Source: an uncultured Oscillospiraceae bacterium (GTDB lineage: Bacteria > Bacillota > Clostridia > Oscillospirales > Oscillospiraceae). From it: DNA of 5,485 nucleotides. The position numbers and the translations under genes are program-made. The stretch spans positions 1 to 5,485 of the forward strand of contig CANRBW010000113.1 in the NCBI GenBank assembly GCA_947628975.1, read 5' to 3'. The number at the start of each line of letters is the position of its first letter. Position 1 is the first letter of the stretch. The notes under the pieces were generated by a model. The model was not told the origin of the DNA, did not search any database, and worked only from the letters and a program-made list of their open reading frames with translations. Shown here piece after piece: positions 1 to 4,994 of the stretch.

Positions 1-1487
1 AGGCCGCCGAGAAGGGGGACGCCGCCGCCCTCTGCAACCTGGGGGTGTGCCAGCTCAACGGCATCGGCGTGGAGGCGGACCCGGTGGAGGCGGTGGGCAG
101 CTTTGAGAAGGCCGCCCAGGGCGGCTCCCTGCGGGCCATGGACTTTTTGGGCGACTGCTACAAGGACGGGATCGGCGCCCCCAAGGACCCGGAGCGGGCC
201 ATGAAGTGCTACAAGGCCGCCGCCGCCGGGGGATACCTGACCGCCATCTGCTCCATCGGGATCTGTTACGAGATGGGGGAGTGTGTGCCCGAGGACAAGG
301 CCAAGGCCACCGAGTATTACCGGGAGGCGGCCCAGCAGGGCCACGCCCCCAGCCAGTGCAACCTGGGCTTCTGCTACCTCCAGGGCATCGGGCTGGAGCC
401 GGACCCGGCGGAGGCGGTGGCGTGGTTCGAGAAGGCCGCCGCCCAGGGCTGGCCCAGGGCCATGGACCTGCTGGGGGACTGCTACTCCGACGGCCGCGGG
501 GTGGCGCGGGATCCGGCCAAGGCGGCGGAGTATTACCGCCGGGCGGCCCAGCAGGAATACGCCCCCAGCCAGTGCTCCCTGGGCCTGTGCTACGAGTGCG
601 GCGAGGGGGTGGAGGCAGACCCCCGGAAGGCGGTGGCCTACTACGCCGCCGCCGCCCGGCAGAAGTACGCCGCCGCCCAGTGCAACCTGGGGGTGTGCTA
701 CCTCAGCGGCATCGGCGTCCCCGCCGACAAGGAGAAGGCCCTGCTGTGGATCCGCGCCGCCGCCGAGCAGGACTGGCCCAGGGCCATCAAGCTGCTGGGC
801 GACCTCCACAAGCACGGCGACGGGGTGGACAGGGACCTGGCCAAGGTGGTGAAGCTGTACGAGAAGGCCGCCGCCCTGGGCTATCCCCCCGCCCTGTGCA
901 GCCTGGGCCTGTGCTACGAGTTCGGCGAGGGGGTGGCCAAGGACCAGACCAGGGGGGCGGAGTATTACCTCCGGGCCTCCCGGCTGGGGGACGTGGCCGC
1001 CACCTGTAACTACGGCTACTGCTGCCTCAAGGGCATCGGCGTGGCCCAGAACAAGGCCAAGGCGGTGGAGTTCTTCCGCCAGGCCGCCCAGCGGGGCCAG
1101 GGCCGGGCTATGGACCTGCTGGCCGACTGCCTGGTGTACGGCGACGGGGTGGACAAGAACGAGGGGGAGGCCTTCGCCCTCTACCAGACCGCCTACGCCC
1201 AGGGCTACGGCCTGGCCTGTATCGGCCTGGGGCTGTGCTACTACTACGGCCGCGGGGTGGAGGCGGACCGGGCCAAGGCCAAGCCCCTGCTGGAGGAGGC
1301 GTGGCAGCGCACCAAGGACGAGAGCTACCACAAGCTGATGCTCGCCTGCGACCAGGCCCCGGCCGGACCGGCCCCGGCGAAGGGCGTCTCGGCGGACGGG
1401 GCCGTCAAGACCCCGCCGGCGGGAGAGGCGGCAAAGCCCCGGCCCAAGAAGGGCGGCCTCTTGGGCAAGCTCTTCGGCGGGAAGTGA
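1..1487 (+). CDS. Sel1-repeat (SLR/TPR-like) protein, 5'-truncated by window edge
   Basis: The reading frame is open from the first full codon at position 3, so the true start lies upstream; the GTG at 45 is an internal Val. The visible part has twelve consecutive 36-residue Sel1-like repeats without a single indel (18-1313), each of the form LGxCYxxGxGVxxDxxKAxxYYxxAAxxG. A Pro/Ala-rich linker and a basic tail, RPKKGGLLGKLFGGK, follow. Sel1 repeats form stacked helix pairs that act as protein-interaction scaffolds; no catalytic domain is visible. Oddities are a three-repeat superperiod and 23 cysteines within the repeats. No signal peptide can be judged because the N-terminus is missing. The partner and role are unknown. 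Membership of the Sel1 family is certain from the repeats; any cellular role would be a guess. A terminator-like hairpin follows, and gdhA downstream has its own promoter, so co-transcription with gdhA is unlikely. Confidence 0.93.
   Translation, partial: AAEKGDAAALCNLGVCQLNGIGVEADPVEAVGSFEKAAQGGSLRAMDFLGDCYKDGIGAPKDPERAMKCYKAAAAGGYLTAICSIGICYEMGECVPEDKAKATEYYREAAQQGHAPSQCNLGFCYLQGIGLEPDPAEAVAWFEKAAAQGWPRAMDLLGDCYSDGRGVARDPAKAAEYYRRAAQQEYAPSQCSLGLCYECGEGVEADPRKAVAYYAAAARQKYAAAQCNLGVCYLSGIGVPADKEKALLWIRAAAEQDWPRAIKLLGDLHKHGDGVDRDLAKVVKLYEKAAALGYPPALCSLGLCYEFGEGVAKDQTRGAEYYLRASRLGDVAATCNYGYCCLKGIGVAQNKAKAVEFFRQAAQRGQGRAMDLLADCLVYGDGVDKNEGEAFALYQTAYAQGYGLACIGLGLCYYYGRGVEADRAKAKPLLEEAWQRTKDESYHKLMLACDQAPAGPAPAKGVSADGAVKTPPAGEAAKPRPKKGGLLGKLFGGK
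18..1313 (+). repeat. Twelve 36-aa Sel1 repeats arranged as four 108-aa (324-bp) superunits
   Basis: The coding repeats are exactly 108 bp each and group into an A-B-C pattern that recurs four times: 18-341, 342-665, 666-989 and 990-1313. Type A has CNLGxCxLxGIG (repeats 1, 4, 7; degenerate in 10). Type B has RAMDLLGDCxxDG (2, 5, 8, 11). Type C has CSLGLCYExGEGV (3, 6, 9; degenerate in 12). DNA similarity supports this: 14 bases at 450 (TGGCCCAGGGCCAT) recur at 774, exactly 324 bp away, and 18 bases at 33-50 recur at 681-698, 648 bp away. Confidence 0.9.
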
Positions 1488-1527
1488 GCGCGGCGAAGGC
1501 CGCCTGTCCCCACCATGCAAAACCGGA

Positions 1528-1561
1528 CGAGAGGAGCGGGCTGAGGCCGGCTCCTCTTGTT
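1528..1561 (+). terminator. Probable intrinsic terminator of the Sel1-repeat gene
   Basis: The arms AGAGGAGC (1530-1537) and GCTCCTCT (1550-1557) pair perfectly; a G-T wobble and a C-G pair extend the stem to 1528/1559. The loop is about 12 nt and can be shortened by two inner G-C pairs. The hairpin starts about 40 nt after the stop codon. The downstream T run is imperfect (TTGTTAATGTT), so efficiency may be moderate. Confidence 0.6.
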
Positions 1562-1586
1562 AATGTTGCAGTTTCACAAAAAAATC

Positions 1587-1615
1587 TTGCATTTCGCCCC
1601 CGCGGGGAGTATAAT
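1587..1615 (+). promoter_or_regulatory. gdhA promoter (vegetative sigma type)
   Basis: A -35 box TTGCAT (1587-1592) and a perfect -10 box TATAAT (1610-1615) are separated by exactly 17 nt. An A-rich stretch (1578-1584) just upstream could act as an UP element. Initiation near 1622 would give a leader of about 72 nt before the gdhA ATG. It lies in a local AT-rich dip between two GC-rich genes, which supports the call. No transcript data are available here. Confidence 0.8.
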
Positions 1616-1653
1616 GCCAATGCACGCTCTGTGTGGGCGCGAAAAAATTTTTG

Positions 1654-1670
1654 GGACGGGTCCTCCGTCC
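1654..1670 (+). promoter_or_regulatory. Small hairpin in gdhA leader
   Basis: GGACGG (1654-1659) pairs with CCGTCC (1665-1670) around a 5-nt loop. It comes just after an A6T5 tract (1642-1652) and ends 6 nt before the ribosome binding site. There is no T run after it, so it is not a terminator. It could stabilise the message or set spacing; a regulatory role is only inferred. Confidence 0.4.
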
Positions 1671-1676
1671 TGACAG

Positions 1677-1683
1677 TAAGGAG
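1677..1683 (+). promoter_or_regulatory. gdhA ribosome binding site
   Basis: TAAGGAG ends 10 nt before the ATG at 1694. This fixes the gdhA start, although the same frame remains open far upstream through the preceding gene and intergenic region. Confidence 0.8.
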
Positions 1684-1693
1684 AAGTGGCGAT

Positions 1694-3043
1694 ATGGCGT
1701 TTACCAACGAGTACCTTTTGGGGGTCTATGAGAACGTCTGCCGGAAGGACCCCGACCAGAAGGAGTTCCTCCAGGCGGTCTACGAGGTGCTGGAGTCCCT
1801 CCAGGGCGTGGCCGAGAAGCGGCCCGATCTGGTGGAGGCCGGCGTCTTCGAGCGGATCGTGGAGCCGGAGCGGGTCATCATGTTCCGGGTGCCCTGGGTG
1901 GACGACAAGGGCAAGGTCCAGGTCAACCGCGGCTTCCGGGTCCAGTTCAACAGCGCCATCGGCCCCTACAAGGGCGGCCTGCGCCTCCACCCCAGCGTGA
2001 ACCTGTCCATCATCAAGTTCCTGGGCTTTGAGCAGATCTTCAAAAACTCCCTCACCGGCCTGCCCATGGGCGGCGGCAAGGGCGGCAGCGACTTCGACCC
2101 CAAGGGCAAGTCGGACGCCGAGGTGATGCGCTTCTGCCAGAGCTTTATGACCGAGCTCTGCAAGCACATCGGCCAGTTCACCGACGTGCCCGCCGGGGAC
2201 ATCGGCGTGGGCGGCCGGGAGATCGGCTATATGTTCGGCCAGTATAAGCGTCTGCAAAACGAGTTCACCGGCGTCCTCACCGGCAAGAAGGTGGGCGCGG
2301 GCGGCTCCCTGGCCCGGACCGAGGCCACCGGCTACGGCCTGTGCTACTTCGCCAACGAGATGCTCAAGGCCAACGGCAAGTCCTTCCAGGGGGCCAAGGT
2401 GGTCATCTCCGGCAGCGGCAACGTGGCCATCTACGCCAACCAGAAGGCCACCCAGCTGGGCGGCAAGGTCATCGCCATGAGCGACTCCAACGGCTACATC
2501 GTGGACGAAAACGGCATCGACTACAAGGTCATCCAGGTCATCAAGGAGCAGAAGCGGGACCGCATCAAGACCTACCTGGACTACGTCCCCTCCGCCAAGT
2601 ATGTGGAGGGCTGCGCCGGGATCTGGAGCGTGCCCTGCGACATCGCCCTCCCCTGCGCCACCCAGAACGAGCTGGACCTGACCGGGGCCAAGAGCCTCAC
2701 CGAGCACGGCTGCTACGCCGTGGCCGAGGGGGCCAATATGCCCTCCACCCCGGAGGCGGTGGCCTGGTTCCAGGAGCACGGCGTCCTCTTTGGGCCGGCC
2801 AAGGCCGCCAACGCCGGCGGCGTGGCCACCTCCGGCCTGGAGATGAGCCAGAACTCCCTGCGGCTGGAGTGGACCTTCGAGGAGGTGGACCAGCGCCTCC
2901 ACGACATCATGGTCAACATCTACCGCAACGCCGCCAAGGCCGCCGAGGAGTACGGCATGGCCGGCAACCTGGTGGCCGGGGCCAACATCGCCGGCTTCCT
3001 CAAGGTGGCCGACGCCATGCTCTGGCAGGGCGTGTGCTACTAA
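1694..3043 (+). CDS. gdhA: NADP-specific glutamate dehydrogenase
   Basis: Reversible reductive amination of 2-oxoglutarate with ammonium to glutamate (EC 1.4.1.4) in the cytoplasm. The 449 residues match the usual length of the hexameric bacterial enzymes (E. coli 447). The N-terminal dimerisation/catalytic domain has GPYKGGLR (90-97; Lys93 would bind substrate), FEQIFKN with Lys117, the family signature LPMGGGKGG (123-131) with catalytic Lys129, and PAGDIGVGGREIGYM with catalytic Asp169. The Rossmann domain has SGSGNVA (239-245) and SDSNG (263-267). The Ser-Asp-Ser after the second strand resembles E. coli GdhA (ASDSS) and differs from what I recall of the NAD-dependent Clostridium symbiosum enzyme, so NADP(H) is preferred by inference. 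The C-terminus has ATSGLEMSQNS (378-388) and GANIAGFLKVADAM (429-442). The ATG at 1694 is chosen because of the promoter, the ribosome binding site and the family length. It is probably monocistronic, bounded by its own promoter and terminator. Confidence 0.97.
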   Translation: MAFTNEYLLGVYENVCRKDPDQKEFLQAVYEVLESLQGVAEKRPDLVEAGVFERIVEPERVIMFRVPWVDDKGKVQVNRGFRVQFNSAIGPYKGGLRLHPSVNLSIIKFLGFEQIFKNSLTGLPMGGGKGGSDFDPKGKSDAEVMRFCQSFMTELCKHIGQFTDVPAGDIGVGGREIGYMFGQYKRLQNEFTGVLTGKKVGAGGSLARTEATGYGLCYFANEMLKANGKSFQGAKVVISGSGNVAIYANQKATQLGGKVIAMSDSNGYIVDENGIDYKVIQVIKEQKRDRIKTYLDYVPSAKYVEGCAGIWSVPCDIALPCATQNELDLTGAKSLTEHGCYAVAEGANMPSTPEAVAWFQEHGVLFGPAKAANAGGVATSGLEMSQNSLRLEWTFEEVDQRLHDIMVNIYRNAAKAAEEYGMAGNLVAGANIAGFLKVADAMLWQGVCY

Positions 3044-3062
3044 ACGCCGCCGCTATCCGTTT

Positions 3063-3097
3063 CGCAAAAGAGGGCGCCTCCGGCGCCCTCTTTTGCG
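3063..3097. terminator. Bidirectional intrinsic terminator between convergent gdhA and ispF
   Basis: A perfect 16-bp stem (3063-3078 with 3082-3097) encloses the 3-nt loop TCC. The core is GAGGGCGCC/GGCGCCCTC, flanked by AAAA on the left and TTTT on the right, so each strand reads a GC hairpin followed by a U run. It starts 19 nt after the gdhA stop. On the minus strand it lies about 78 nt past the ispF stop and can end the carD-ispD-ispF transcript. Confidence 0.9.
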
Positions 3098-3114
3098 CGC
3101 CACGCAACGCACAG

Positions 3115-3158
3115 CGATGTACAGCGCCTAGTTCCGCCAGATGCAGCGCCGTACACCG
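3115..3158 (-). other. Stem-loop in ispF 3' region, fully paired only in minus-strand RNA
   Basis: The arms 3115-3127 and 3146-3158 form a 13-bp stem around an 18-nt loop. In minus-strand RNA the two non-Watson-Crick positions (3117/3156 and 3123/3150) are G-U wobbles; in plus-strand RNA they would be A-C mismatches. This fits a structure in the 3' untranslated region of the ispDF message or a decayed palindromic repeat. It has no T run, so it is not itself a terminator. Confidence 0.45.
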
Positions 3159-3175
3159 TCTTGCCTTTTTGGGGG

Positions 3176-3652
3176 TCAGGTTTTGGGGTCCAGGAGGGCG
3201 ACGGCGTGGGCGGCGATGCCCTCGCCGCGGCCGGTGAAGCCCAGGCCCTCCTCGGTGGTGGCCTTGACGCTGACCCGGTCCGGCTCCACCCCCATGGCCC
3301 GGGCCAGGTTTTCCCGCATCCGGGGGATGTGGGGGGCCAGCTTGGGGGCCTGGGCCAGGACGGTGGCGTCCACATTGCCCACGGCGTAGCCCGCCTGGGC
3401 CAGGAGCTCCGTCACCCGCCGCAGAAGGGCCAGGGAGTCCGCCCCGGCGTAGGCGGGGTCGGTGTCGGGGAAGTGCTGGCCGATGTCCCCCAGGGCGGCG
3501 GCCCCCAGCAGGGCGTCCATCACCGCGTGGGTGAGCACGTCCGCGTCCGAGTGGCCCAGAAGGCCCAGGGAGAAGGGGATTTCCACCCCGCCCAGGATGA
3601 GCCGCCGGTCCGGGACCAGGCGGTGCACGTCGTATCCGTGGCCGATCCGCAT
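3176..3652 (-). CDS. ispF: 2-C-methyl-D-erythritol 2,4-cyclodiphosphate synthase
   Basis: Converts 4-diphosphocytidyl-2-C-methylerythritol 2-phosphate to the cyclic 2,4-diphosphate with loss of CMP (EC 4.6.1.12), in the cytosolic MEP isoprenoid pathway. The 158 residues match the family (E. coli 159), which forms homotrimers. Zinc ligands are Asp8 and His10 in the opening MRIGHGYDVHRL, plus His42 in THAVMDALLGA. Other family motifs are LGHSDADVL (32-40), GDIGQHFPDTD (55-65) and the C-terminal KATTEEGLGFTGRGEG (130-145). Two ATG codons are possible. The one at 3658 overlaps the ispD stop as ATGA, but the GGAGGAGGG element abuts it. The one at 3652 lies 6 nt after that element and gives the canonical N-terminus, so 3652 is chosen. 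Either way the gene is translationally coupled to ispD and last in its operon. Confidence 0.96.
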   Translation of the reverse strand: MRIGHGYDVHRLVPDRRLILGGVEIPFSLGLLGHSDADVLTHAVMDALLGAAALGDIGQHFPDTDPAYAGADSLALLRRVTELLAQAGYAVGNVDATVLAQAPKLAPHIPRMRENLARAMGVEPDRVSVKATTEEGLGFTGRGEGIAAHAVALLDPKT

Positions 3653-3654
3653 GG

Positions 3655-4368
3655 TCATCCCTCCTCCAGCATGGCCCGGGCGAGGGCCAGGTCCAGAGGC
3701 GTGGTGAGCTTGAGGTTGCGGGGGTCGCCGGGGACCAGGCAGACCTGGGCCCCCAGCCGCTCCACCGCGGCGCAGTCGTCGGTGAGGGCCTGGCCCTCCT
3801 CCACCGCCCGCTGGAGGGCGGCGCGGATCAGGTCCGCGTCGAAGACCTGGGGGGTCTGGACCGCCCGGAGGGCGGCCCGGTCCAGGGTCTCGGTCACCCG
3901 GACGCCGTCCACCCGCTTGACCGTGTCGGTCAGTTCCACCGCCGGGGCGGCGGCGGAGCAGTGGGAGGCGGCGTGGCAGACGGCGTGGATCAGTTCGTGG
4001 GTCACGAAGGGGCGGGCCCCGTCGTGGATGGCGATGAGCTTGGCCCGGCCGGAGACCTGGCACACGCCCTTGTAGACCGACGCCAGCCGGCTCTCTCCCC
4101 CCAGGAGCACCTGGGTGACCTTCTCCAGGCCGTTGTCCCGGCACAGCCGCCCGATCTCCAGCAGCAGCTCCTCCCGGGTGACCACGGTGATCTCGTGGAT
4201 ATAGGGGCTGGCGCTCAGGGCCCGGAGGGTGCGGAGGATCACGCTCTCCCCGCCCAGGTCGGCCATGAGTTTATCCACCCCGCCCATCCGGGTGGAGGCG
4301 CCGGCGGCGGCCACCACGCAGGCGCAGCGGGGGCCCAGCAGCTGGGGCTTTTTCCGTTTGAACAGCAC
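3655..4368 (-). CDS. ispD: 2-C-methyl-D-erythritol 4-phosphate cytidylyltransferase
   Basis: Transfers CMP from CTP to 2-C-methylerythritol 4-phosphate (EC 2.7.7.60), two steps before IspF in the MEP pathway (IspE acts between them). The 237 residues match the family (E. coli 236). The Rossmann-like nucleotidyltransferase fold shows VVAAAGASTRMGG (18-30) with Arg27 and Lys33 of the CTP site, GGESRLASV (90-98), IHDGARPF (114-121) with the metal/CTP Asp116, TDTVK (147-151), the TLDR motif (161-164), TPQVF (172-176), TDDCAAVE (196-203) and GDPRNLKLTTPLDL (214-227) with Lys220. The start is GTG at 4368, 9 nt after AAAGGA. The first residues (LFKRKKPQLLGPR) are a short basic extension. The terminator-like hairpin of carD ends only 16 nt before this start, so no promoter fits between, and expression probably depends on read-through from carD. 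The stop overlaps a possible ispF start. Confidence 0.96.
   Translation of the reverse strand: MLFKRKKPQLLGPRCACVVAAAGASTRMGGVDKLMADLGGESVILRTLRALSASPYIHEITVVTREELLLEIGRLCRDNGLEKVTQVLLGGESRLASVYKGVCQVSGRAKLIAIHDGARPFVTHELIHAVCHAASHCSAAAPAVELTDTVKRVDGVRVTETLDRAALRAVQTPQVFDADLIRAALQRAVEEGQALTDDCAAVERLGAQVCLVPGDPRNLKLTTPLDLALARAMLEEG
3659..3667 (-). promoter_or_regulatory. ispF ribosome binding site inside the end of ispD
   Basis: GGAGGAGGG reads on the minus strand from 3667 to 3659 and encodes the last residues of IspD. It has no spacing to the ATG at 3658 and 6 nt to the ATG at 3652. This favours 3652 as the working ispF start. Confidence 0.7.
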
Positions 4369-4377
4369 GCCACGTCA

Positions 4378-4383
4378 TCCTTT
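4378..4383 (-). promoter_or_regulatory. ispD ribosome binding site
   Basis: AAAGGA on the minus strand (4383 to 4378) lies 9 nt before the GTG start at 4368. It immediately follows the T7 tract of the upstream hairpin. It is complementary to TCCTTT (4394 to 4389) within that hairpin's 3' arm, so it could be masked in an alternative fold. Confidence 0.65.
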
Positions 4384-4384
4384 C

Positions 4385-4413
4385 AAAAAAAGGAGCCCTC
4401 TGGGGCTCCTTTT
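4385..4413 (-). terminator. Intrinsic terminator or attenuator between carD and ispD
   Basis: On the minus strand an 11-bp perfect stem (4413-4403 with 4398-4388; core GGAGCCC/GGGCTCC) with a 4-nt loop runs into seven T (4391-4385). It lies about 19 nt after the carD stop and just before the ispD ribosome binding site. It has all hallmarks of a Rho-independent terminator, yet sits inside a likely operon, so partial termination (attenuation) is inferred. Confidence 0.85.
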
Positions 4414-4432
4414 GTACTGGTACTGGGCCGGG

Positions 4433-4909
4433 TCAGGACAGAGCGTTGTTGACCCGCAGCTCCATCTCCTCATAGCTGGAGCCCTGGGCCAGGACCAGCT
4501 CGGACAGGAGGATCTGCCGGGCGGCGTGGAGCATCTTCCGCTCCCCGGTGGACAGGCCCCTGTCCTCGTCCCGGCGGGACAGGCCCTTGACCACCGCGGC
4601 CACCTCCATGAGGTCGCCGCTCTTGAGGCGGGTCATATTCTCCCGGTAGCGCTGGTTCCAGCCGGGAGTCATGTCCACCTGGATGTCCGGGATGGCGGCG
4701 ATGACCCGGTCCGCCTCCTGGGCGGGGACCACCGGCCGGACCCCGATGGCCTGGGAGGTGGCGGTGGGGATCATCACCACCATGCCGCCCACAGGCAGCT
4801 TGAGGATGTAGTAGTCCCGGGTGACGCCGTTGACCTTTTTGGTCACGATAGAGTCTACGATCCCGGCTCCGTGCATGGGGTGGACGATCTTATCACCCGG
4901 TTGAAACAT
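4433..4909 (-). CDS. carD: CarD/CdnL-family RNA polymerase-binding transcription regulator
   Basis: CarD/CdnL proteins bind the RNA polymerase beta subunit and stabilise open promoter complexes, often at stable-RNA and growth-related promoters. The 158 residues match the family (about 160). The N-terminal RNA-polymerase-interaction (Tudor-like) domain opens with MFQPGDKIVHPMHGAGIV and continues through DYYILKLPVGGMVVMIPT (32-49). The helical C-terminal DNA-binding part has WNQRYREN (84-91); Trp84 corresponds to the tryptophan that in characterised homologues wedges into the minor groove by the -10 element. RLKSGDLMEVAAVVKGL (94-110) and GLSTGERKMLHAARQILLSEL (118-138) follow. The frame stays open upstream, but the ATG at 4909 has AAGGAGG at 6 nt spacing and gives the family N-terminus. 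It lies upstream of ispD-ispF, as in mycobacteria. It has its own promoter and is followed by an intrinsic hairpin. The symbol is given by family; cdnL is a synonym. Confidence 0.93.
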   Translation of the reverse strand: MFQPGDKIVHPMHGAGIVDSIVTKKVNGVTRDYYILKLPVGGMVVMIPTATSQAIGVRPVVPAQEADRVIAAIPDIQVDMTPGWNQRYRENMTRLKSGDLMEVAAVVKGLSRRDEDRGLSTGERKMLHAARQILLSELVLAQGSSYEEMELRVNNALS

Positions 4910-4915
4910 ACTATG

Positions 4916-4922
4916 CCTCCTT
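4916..4922 (-). promoter_or_regulatory. carD ribosome binding site
   Basis: AAGGAGG reads on the minus strand from 4922 to 4916 and lies 6 nt before the ATG at 4909. It decides this start over the longer open frame that reaches 4951. Confidence 0.85.
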
Positions 4923-4965
4923 CTGCCTGGACAGCCCAACGCGTCTGCCACTTCTTCCAGAATTT

Positions 4966-4994
4966 AGCATACCATAAATCGAGGAGAAAAGCAA
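4966..4994 (-). promoter_or_regulatory. Likely promoter of carD-ispD-ispF
   Basis: On the minus strand TTGCTT (4994-4989) and TATGCT (4971-4966) are spaced by 17 nt. The -10 box is preceded by TGG, an extended -10 (TGn) element. AT-rich DNA upstream, including AAAAATTTTT near 5005-5015, could act as an UP element. Initiation near 4959 would give a leader of about 50 nt. An alternative TATAAT lies on the same strand at 5005-5000, but it has no good -35 box. Confidence 0.65.

Noticed and set aside
206..1009. Plus-strand open frames in other phases over the Sel1 array, including 283-852
   Set aside because: They are low-complexity Arg/Gly/Pro translations of the repeat DNA in the wrong frame. 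The Sel1 frame has clear family repeats.
18..1313. Tandem DNA repeat resembling a CRISPR array or minisatellite
   Set aside because: The 108-bp periodicity comes from protein-coding Sel1 repeats in one continuous frame. There are no short identical repeats with unique spacers.
1235..1693. N-terminal extension of gdhA back to 1235 in the same frame
   Set aside because: It would overlap the Sel1 gene and run through a terminator and the gdhA promoter. The ATG at 1694 has a good ribosome binding site and gives the usual family length.
1622..1693. Riboswitch in the gdhA leader
   Set aside because: The leader is only about 72 nt, with one small hairpin, and I recognise no known aptamer core or terminator switch in it.
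1574..2902. Long minus-strand open frame (442 codons) opposite gdhA
   Set aside because: It is antisense to a well-supported gene. Its composition (mostly Gly, Ala, Leu, Val, His, Asp) reflects the GC-biased third positions of gdhA. It has no recognisable domain.
3161..4075. Plus-strand open frame opposite ispF/ispD, and the similar one at 3961-4452
   Set aside because: They are shadows of ispF and ispD with Gly/Val/His/Gln-rich composition and no domain, and they lie on the opposite strand of two conserved genes.
3653..4144. Minus-strand frame giving IspF a long N-terminal extension (an IspDF-type fusion was considered)
   Set aside because: The extension is the out-of-frame translation of ispD, rich in Arg/Gly/Pro. 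IspD and IspF are in different frames with a stop between them, so they are separate proteins.
4910..4951. Upstream start for carD adding 14 residues
   Set aside because: The extra residues (MADALGCPGRRRHS) are not family-like and would overlap the ribosome binding site. The ATG at 4909 fits the family N-terminus.
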